The position numbers were made by a program, and so were the translations under genes. Below, in pieces: positions 57,590-64,000 of a DNA stretch of 64,000 bases. The stretch spans positions 81,834,931 to 81,898,930 of the forward strand of contig OX375872.1 of the NCBI GenBank assembly GCA_947359465.1, given 5' to 3'. Source of the stretch: Metellina segmentata (lineage: Eukaryota > Arthropoda > Arachnida > Araneae > Tetragnathidae). Position 1 is the first letter of the stretch; each line of letters opens with the position of its first letter. The notes beneath the pieces were generated by a model. The model saw only the letters and a program-made list of their open reading frames with translations, was not told the origin of the DNA and searched no databases.

Positions 57590-58525
57590 CGTGGAAAGGC
57601 CCAAAGCAAGCCTGACAAAGTGTTTTATCGCATTTCCCACAGTACGTGTTGGGTTTTCCTTTGCAGCCCTCTCTTCGACAACGACGCTGTTTTCCCTCTT
57701 TAGTAAAAAATGGCCAACACCATCTTTACATATGTCTTCTTTTGAACTAGAAGGCACATAAGAGATCCTGGGTTTACCTTTTGTTCCGATCACAGTCTTT
57801 TTTAGATAAACTGTTGTTATAGCTCTTCGAAACTCCTTCAAGTTTAGGGCATCACTTTTGTTGACAGCTTTGTGGATTATCCATGCATTTACCTCTGCCA
57901 TGCCCAGTGTACGAATGAAAAGTGGCCAGTACCACTTTTTTCCCCCGAATTATAATTGCATATAGTCCAGACAACCAGTCGTGGTGATACACCACCAATA
58001 TGTGTGTAGTAATAATTTATCAAACTAGGCATTTTCACGTTAACTTTATCTTTGTGTCTTTTTACTCACCTCTTCACATCAAAAAATGGTTCTAAATTAC
58101 TCAAATTTGTAGCAACAGTGACAGTACTATTGTAATTCCATCGCACTAGGAAAATTTTGGAATTCTTGTGAAATGCAAAATCAGATGTGCCTCTTTCTTT
58201 CTTCCACATAGACTTAGATTCTTCTAAAGGACAATCATGGTTTATCCGATATTCTCGTATGGTTCCTGTGGCTCGATAACCCTATTCACCAAGACTTTTC
58301 AAAAGATCCCTGCTGGTAAAAAAGTTATCAAAATATAAAGTGTAGCTTGAAGTATTCACAATATTCTCAGTCAGTTTCATCACAACCCGGGTACCAAGAA
58401 AAATATAATTTCGTGCATAAGTTTCTTTACCGCAGTAGAGAGAAAACTTGTAACAATATCCTTCGCCTCCACAGAGTGCCCAAAGTTTATATCCAAAACG
58501 TATTAGCTTGCCTCGGATAAACTGT
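57590..58525 (-). pseudogene. piggyBac-like transposase relic
   Basis: Minus-strand blocks, in order from 58525: LWALCGGEGYCYKFS, YFDNFFTSRDLL, GYRATGTIRE, FLVRWNYNSTVTVATN, INYYYTHIGGV, WYWPLFIRTLGMAEVNAW, ALNLKEFRRAI, and a C-terminal Cys-rich finger (CRREGCKG ... YCGKCDKTLCQACFGPFH) at 57690-57595. These are the conserved segments of the piggyBac/PGBD family, including the Zn-binding C-terminus that recognises the TIR. Breaks: stop at 58282-58284, frame shifts around 57900-57960 and a slip near 57690 just before the Cys-rich end. The N-terminal half, including the first catalytic D block, was not found. piggyBac cuts at TTAA. Confidence 0.9.
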
Positions 58526-59117
58526 TTCAGACTATTTCTAGACTATTATCTAAACTATATTCAAACTATTTAATAATTCCAATGCTTTCTCCAACTTCAG
58601 AAATATTTGCATTGACATGACTTAGCAGGGCTAAAACGTAGGAAGAGAAAAAGTTATTTTACTTTCAGTTATAAGGTTAGAAAAAACGCATCGATTGCAT
58701 GCTTATCGTCCCACTGTTCTATTTAGAGGACAGTTAAAAAATAATGCGCTATAATTTACCTAATAACAATAAAACTTTAATTAATCAACAGGATGATAAA
58801 AAAAAGAGTACTCTCACATAAGAAATGCCCATCCAAATGTCCAAAGTAAACCGAAAAGGAATTCTGCAACCGCGAAAAGAAGATACAAGTCACGCCAACT
58901 AACTCTGGGAATAAACAAAGTTTCCAGTTGGAGGCTCTAGACTTTGAGATGCATAACTCATTATAGTAGAAGTTTATACATACCTCTATATGTTCCAGCT
59001 GATAAAATATTCCAAAAAAACAAATACTGATTTCCACATGCTATTTTTCAGCTATCCTTTAAATAGGAGACACTGGGATAAAACGGGTTAAGAGAAAGAA
59101 AATAAAAAATAATTATT

Positions 59118-59430
59118 TTAAAATTTTGTAAAAAAAAATAAAATGTAATATAAAAGTTTATTAATAAAAGGTATAACTTTTAACAAAGATCTTTGGTCAA
59201 ATATTTGCAATATGGCGTAAAATTTGTTAAAACCGTCCACAGAAATTCTGGGACACGATGATTGGCCAACTGTGAACGATATTTCGAAGTCACAAATTTC
59301 ATTATGGAGTACAAATTCCGAGCAATATGTTGTACGAAAATTTAAACTAGACAGCAGGCAGCTTTCTTTAAGTGATTCTGGCACGAGTTTCCAAAATTCA
59401 ATTATAGACGTAGATTTGTGCTGCATTTGC
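59118..59430 (-). pseudogene. possible hAT transposase C-terminal relic
   Basis: Minus frame contains IIEFWKLVPESLKESCLL then NFRTTYCSEF. This weakly recalls the FWxxVxxEYPxLxxxALxxLLxFxTTYLCE block of hAT dimerisation domains (ZBED/SCAND3 type). It is badly diverged and could be chance. Confidence 0.3.
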
Positions 59431-59689
59431 TATGCCTGATGCTTCTTTCATCTCTAATAACACCGATTCCCCAGTCGTTTTTCAATAAGTATTATTCCAG
59501 AAATTGTAAGCCCTACTATCGAAACGACTACGTAAAACTTGAACACGTTGTCAGTTTAACAAGATTCGCGAAAAAAAGTTATGAATACTAAAAGAAACTG
59601 GATTTAAATTTTCTATGGAAGCCGCACATAACTGAACGAAGAGCTGAAATTGTCTTGTACTATACACTATACCATTGCCAAATAGTTAT

Positions 59690-59865
59690 TTTAGATATAA
59701 GTGTAGATAGCTACAGATTGGTGTGATGATATTTCGATCGTTATGTTTTGATAAGAAATCTTTATAAATCGGATGTATAGAATTCTCATCTTTATGAACT
59801 AGGACTCACGTTTCAAATTCTACATCTGAAGGATCAGTTTTTTAATGGCTTATAACTGGGTCAAT
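59690..59865. repeat. dispersed repeat, partner of 48530-48700
   Basis: TAAGTGTAGATAGCTACAG, AAGAAATCTTTATAAAT, AAATTCTACATCTGA and TAATGGCTTATAACTGGG match the 48.5-kb copy. Confidence 0.75.
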
Positions 59866-60079
59866 TGTGTGAATTTCGATTTAACATGTTCTTAAACTTC
59901 CTGGTGGTTTATCTTCGCGTCAAAAACTGCCTTGTATTGAACAGCCTCTGATGCAAAATCCAATTCCTAACTGTCACTAGTTCTTGTTAAAGGACAGTTT
60001 GTTCCTACTTGGATCTTCATTCACCTTGGAGAATACAGTTGTCTTGACAAAATATATCGTAATTTACAAAAGTGACACT

Positions 60080-60122
60080 ATCTTGGACGAGATATCTCAT
60101 CCAAACCACTTATTCCTCTTAA
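60080..60122. repeat. end fragment of the TTAA fold-back MITE
   Basis: TTGGACGAGATATCTCATCC then AAACCACTTATTCCTCTTAA; a diverged right end. Confidence 0.6.
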
Positions 60123-60582
60123 GAGCCTAAGAACAAATTTTAAATCGATTTTTTCCTCTGTAAAAAAGAAAATATCTCTCTCTACCTGCCCATAAAGAGA
60201 AAAATGAATAAATTTGCACAAGTTAAGCATTGAGTACTTGGGATATATTGATCCATTATTCCATAGGGGCTCATCATCTAACGTGACACTGGGGCTGTAG
60301 AAAAGAATATTGGAAGCATGACTGGCATTCAACATGTTTCGGTAAGATTACCTTTTCTGGAGGACGGGTGCCATATTCTTTGAGAATTCAGGGACGTTGA
60401 TTGCTGACCTGTAATGAATAATAAAAACAACATATCGATACTTGAAAATTGTCAAACTCAACAATGCAAAATATTTAGAATTGAGGAAAATCACAAATTT
60501 AAATTGAGTTCTGTGGTCACGATTCAATTGTGATATTGGATTTTATCTAGACTAATGTTTCTTAAGATGATATTTGTGAGTC

Positions 60583-60830
60583 TTAACCCTCCAACTGATT
60601 TCGTCGAGATATCTCATTCATCAAGATCAGACCAATTTTGCTAATGACTTGATATATCTCGTCTTTTAGATATTGCCAATTTTTCAATGATGACGAGATC
60701 AAGATCTGTTTAGTTTTGTACCAATATCTTGTCCGTCAAGATCTGGTTAGTTTTGTACCAATATATTGTCCGTCAAGATCTGGTCAATTTTGCTAATGAG
60801 ATCTGTAGTGGAGACAACCACCATCTTTAA
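60583..60830. mobile_element. TTAA-flanked fold-back MITE, copy 5
   Basis: TTAACCCTCCAACTGATTTC at the left, followed by GTCGAGATATCTCATTCATC and AAGATCAGACCAATTTTGCT. Internally an AAGATCTGGTTAGTTTTG unit is duplicated (60740-60790). The right end (CAACCACCATCTTTAA) is decayed. Confidence 0.78.
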
Positions 60831-61309
60831 AAAGAATAGAGGGGGGGGGATGTTTTAATTCTTGAGAAGTTCACACAAATATATCCGTTCTGCAACCCGT
60901 AGTCCCCATGCATAACTTATAACCTTTTTTGACCTAAAGAATAGTTAACAGTATGCTTTTAACCAATTATATAGTCATTATGCATTTTATGGGGCAAAAG
61001 CAATGCTAAACTTCTCGGAACGTGGCATGGTAAAAGAGAGTGTTTAGAGGTTTGAGTGAAAAATGTGTGATGGGTTTGCATATTTAGCCGTTTCGTGCAT
61101 AGAGGATGCCGATATTTCTGGCAGTCATTTGTACTCGAGAATACAGGCTTGTTTATTTTTCAATCAGAAGATTGAACTAAAAGACTATTCTCAGAGCAAA
61201 TATCCAGCTTTAGCACTCTGAAAAACTAATAGAACTGTGTGTTTTTTCAACCTTTTTACTGAAGTTAACATGTGTACCATGATTACAAATAAGATGCATC
61301 CTTATTCCA

Positions 61310-61580
61310 CAACATACTTAAGGACTAAATAACCACGTCTTTGCAAAGAATCCATGAATTCTTTCAAACTTTAGAAATACTATTGATCCTTTCCTTAGAA
61401 TAAGATCTTTTGGGAAAAAGTTCCAATGCTAATTTCCTTCAAATTGAATCCTTTGGAAAGATTGTATAAGTAACGAAGGTCAAAACAGTTTACAGCCTTG
61501 AAAACTGGCAGTCACACGGGGATGACCGTAGGTTGCAAGGTGGAATTACGTGTGCGAACTTCTCAGAGGTTTAATTCTAC
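61310..61580. repeat. minisatellite-bearing dispersed repeat, copy E (short)
   Basis: AAGGACTAAATAACCACGTC start, only about three degenerate units (CCTTTCCTTAGAATAAGATC), and the end CTCAGAGGTTTAATT. The array is contracted relative to copies B-D. Confidence 0.8.
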
Positions 61581-62830
61581 ATTATAATATGTAACCAAGA
61601 ATACGGTTCAAAAATCAAGATTTCAGTCATCGACCATGTAATAAAATAGACAGAGCATATAAGCGCAACTTCAATGTTATTTTATCCGATCACTCTGTTT
61701 CTAGATCTTCTGGTGAAGGTCACGTGGAATTGGAGGAAAAGCATGCATCCTGATGAGGGACTAATTGATGAATAGCGTGATGCACACACACACACACGAT
61801 AATAATTTGAGGTTTCATAACCAATCGTCCCAAGTCAATTCCCAACTCCACGTGACCTACCTTTCTGAGATTTTACGACAACAACTCCTCCCACATGCGC
61901 CATCTATTTCATTAGAAGGTCACTGATTCAGATGCGCGGACGTAAGAAGGCGTGAGGTTGTCATGCTAAATGCGCAATGCTATGATTATAATATTTGACA
62001 TAAACACAAGTATGATGTTCAAAGGTTTTTGATTAATTGTTGACAAAGTGGCGTTTTTCTTACACGTTTAGATATTCCGAGGTAGCTAACGTAGCAGTAA
62101 TCAAATTTCCTTTTATGTTAATTCAAGTTGGTTCATTCAGAAAATTTGTAAGACGATTTACATTTTTATTGTAAGTTTTTATTTTGGGAGTCACATCTTT
62201 ACTACAACACTTGAAAGAGTTTATAAGTCAAGAGACGGAAAATCATTGATGATGTCATCTGTGTTGACTGAGTATTCCAAAACCACATTGCAACGAGCAA
62301 CTATACAATACTTCAGTTTTCAGTGAAGCTCATCACATTTTTACGTGAAACGTCTTTAGTAAAGATCTTACGCTCTTTAAGACCTGTATCGTATTCTTAT
62401 ATTTGATTATTTTCTCTTGTTTAGAAAAATCTAATTCACCTTTGTGGGGTATCAATCAGTCTTATCGAGTTAAGAATAAACGATCTTATCCAGAAGAATC
62501 GATTTAGTGAGAGGGTTGGTTGGTGCTAATTTCATGGTAGAGATAAATTCTACTACTATTTCAGAATCTGTAGTGGGCTGGATTTTTGACTGTAGACATT
62601 CTTACAGTGTAGTCTGTGATGTGGAGAAACTGGTTCTTTTTTACATTTGTTGCACAAAAGATTTATAAAAGTAGTCAAATTGCTCATATGCTTTCTACAT
62701 TAGGATTTCCGCAGATTTTCACTGGAGTCCCAAAATCACGTGTCTGCTTTATAATCTGAATGTATGTTTCTTAAAACGTCATTAATTGTGAAGAATAATA
62801 TGCTTCGCCAGTTAACATTCCTTAACACGG
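61581..62830. other. non-coding stretch
   Basis: Includes a short (CA)n run at about 61783-61798. No gene or repeat family identified. Confidence 0.4.
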
Positions 62831-62831
62831 G

Positions 62832-63912
62832 AGTGGGGTATGTCTAACGTGACCATTTATTTTTTTCCTAAACTAGGGGGCTCCGCCCCCTGCTCGCTTA
62901 CACTTGCCAAAAATCTTAATAATTGTCCAGGGAATACGATGAAGAACAAACCATGTTAATTTCGTTTTTTTTTCTGATCAGTACTTTCGCCGTAAACCGT
63001 CTAAGAATCGAGCTAAAGAACACAGTTTTCAATCCTGCGGCGGCGTCGGCGGTAAGTTTTTTTTTAATATAGAGAGAAACGGGACATCTACTAATTTTTA
63101 GGTAACAATATGAGTATTCAAGAAAACACATATTTCTTTACAGTTTTTATATTTATTAATGAAAAGAACAGGAAATTAACACATGAAAATAAGTAATTTA
63201 TGTAGTCTTATATTTTCTGAAGAACAAATATGCTTAAGTATATCTGGTGTTGATTTTAAATAAGAATGAAATTCTTGGCAAGATTTCTTAAAATTTACTT
63301 TTGTATTTTATAATCGGGTACTTGGATTATAAGTTAAGATTAAAAGTGCACTAACGTTTAAACGTTTGTTGAAATGAAGGTTTCAAGTACAAGAAATTTA
63401 TAGTGACTGTAGTAAAACACGTCTATAAGAAAACAATAATCAATTGTCAAGAAAGATGCACGAGTTGTCAACGCGTAATCTCAATCGATGAGCCAGAGCT
63501 AGCATGCTTCTGACTAGGGATGGGGGAAAATAACAAACTGTTCTTTTACAACGTGAATTCCAAAATTCTAGACGCCTAAAATGATTTACAAGTATTAAAT
63601 TGAAACGTTCAGTTCAATATCATATCGTTTTCTTCTGACAAAACAAGAGAAAAAGTCTTTCCGAACTTCCTCTATAAAAAATCGTTGACCGCAAAAACGA
63701 TGACAATAATTTTTTGGCATTGCAGTACCACTTACAAATAAATGAGGTCCGTCGGATTTTTTTAAATTTTCGCGCCTCTTTTTGAAATTGTTACCGGGGT
63801 TTGATCATTTTCTGAAAACGGGACATTTCGGCGTTCCGAAGCTGTGCTTGGGGACAACGGGAATGCCTACCTAAAAACGGGACATATGGTCACATTAGGT
63901 ATGTCCTACCCC
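62832..63912. mobile_element. candidate TIR element enclosing a short Helitron
   Basis: TGGGGTATGTCTAACGTGAC at the left resembles, in inverted form, TGTGACCATATGTCCCG and GGGGTAGGACATACC at the right (rc of 63870-63912). AAACGGGACAT occurs three times inside (about 63076, 63815, 63876). The TIR match is imperfect and I could not fix a target duplication. Confidence 0.4.
62873..63077 (-). mobile_element. Helitron-like element, GC-hairpin family, copy 3 (internal deletion)
   Basis: A 205-bp minus-strand copy: TCTCTCTATATTAAAAAAAA at 63077, ending in the hairpin GGGGGCGGAGCCCCC overlapping CTAG (62873-62876) followed by T. Compared with copy 2, AATTATTAAGATTTTT is joined directly to the GTAAGCGAGCAG end block, so the middle is deleted. 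Confidence 0.85.
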
Positions 63913-64000
63913 AATCCTCTAATCGAACGAAATTTTAAAAATATTTAACATAAGAACTTTACACAAAAATGTTAAAAACAAGTCTCAGCTCTTTGGTTTT

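Overview
This is an AT-rich, repeat-dominated window of a metazoan nuclear genome. It has tRNA-derived SINEs, Helitron-like elements, Tc1/mariner, hAT-type, piggyBac-type and fold-back DNA transposons, scattered retroelement RNase H fragments and long introns. The one host gene I can support looks like the arthropod gene limpet. The repeat load and retroelement remnants remind me of a spider or another arachnid, but that is an inference from memory. Nothing looks bacterial or plasmid-like.

Host gene. Three minus-strand exons (31213-31390, 27576-27809, 25513-25728) join through canonical splice sites into the middle of a PET-LIM protein: a short N-terminal Cys motif, the PET domain, LIM1 and the first two ligands of LIM2. 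The gene runs right to left. Its 5' exons and later LIM exons were not found here. Its two visible introns (3.4 and 1.8 kb) hold SINE fragments, a (CT)n tract, a Helitron and retroelement debris.

Mobile DNA. (1) 2211-6398 is a long-terminal-inverted-repeat element. Its left arm is split by a 2.2-kb Helitron-like insertion (2293-4527) that itself carries a hAT-like MITE (2545-3135). (2) 34272-36132 is a second element with the same TIR start (AGGGT), the same palindromic target type (AATGNNCATT) and a related decayed protein. The two define one transposon group. (3) There are Tc1 copies at 9378-9948 (deletion derivative) and 39200-40427, and a mariner relic at about 18290-19290. (4) A piggyBac transposase relic lies at 57590-58525, and a dispersed family of TTAA-flanked fold-back MITEs carries the 16-bp palindrome GACGAGATATCTCGTC. 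(5) Four further Helitron-like elements are at 29693-30205, 23061-23981, 41171-41851 and 62873-63077. (6) About 27 copies or fragments of a tRNA-headed SINE end in a (CTAC)n tail, and a second tRNA-like SINE family has at least five copies. (7) A dispersed family carries an internal degenerate ~40-bp minisatellite (five copies). Several tandem arrays have units of 20, 27, 86, about 158, about 180 and about 267 bp.

The most interesting material is the nested transposon biology at 2.2-6.4 kb and the fold-back families, where the other arm preserves the uninterrupted sequence and so dates insertions within the sequence. The stretches between these features are AT-rich and show no coding signal I can support.
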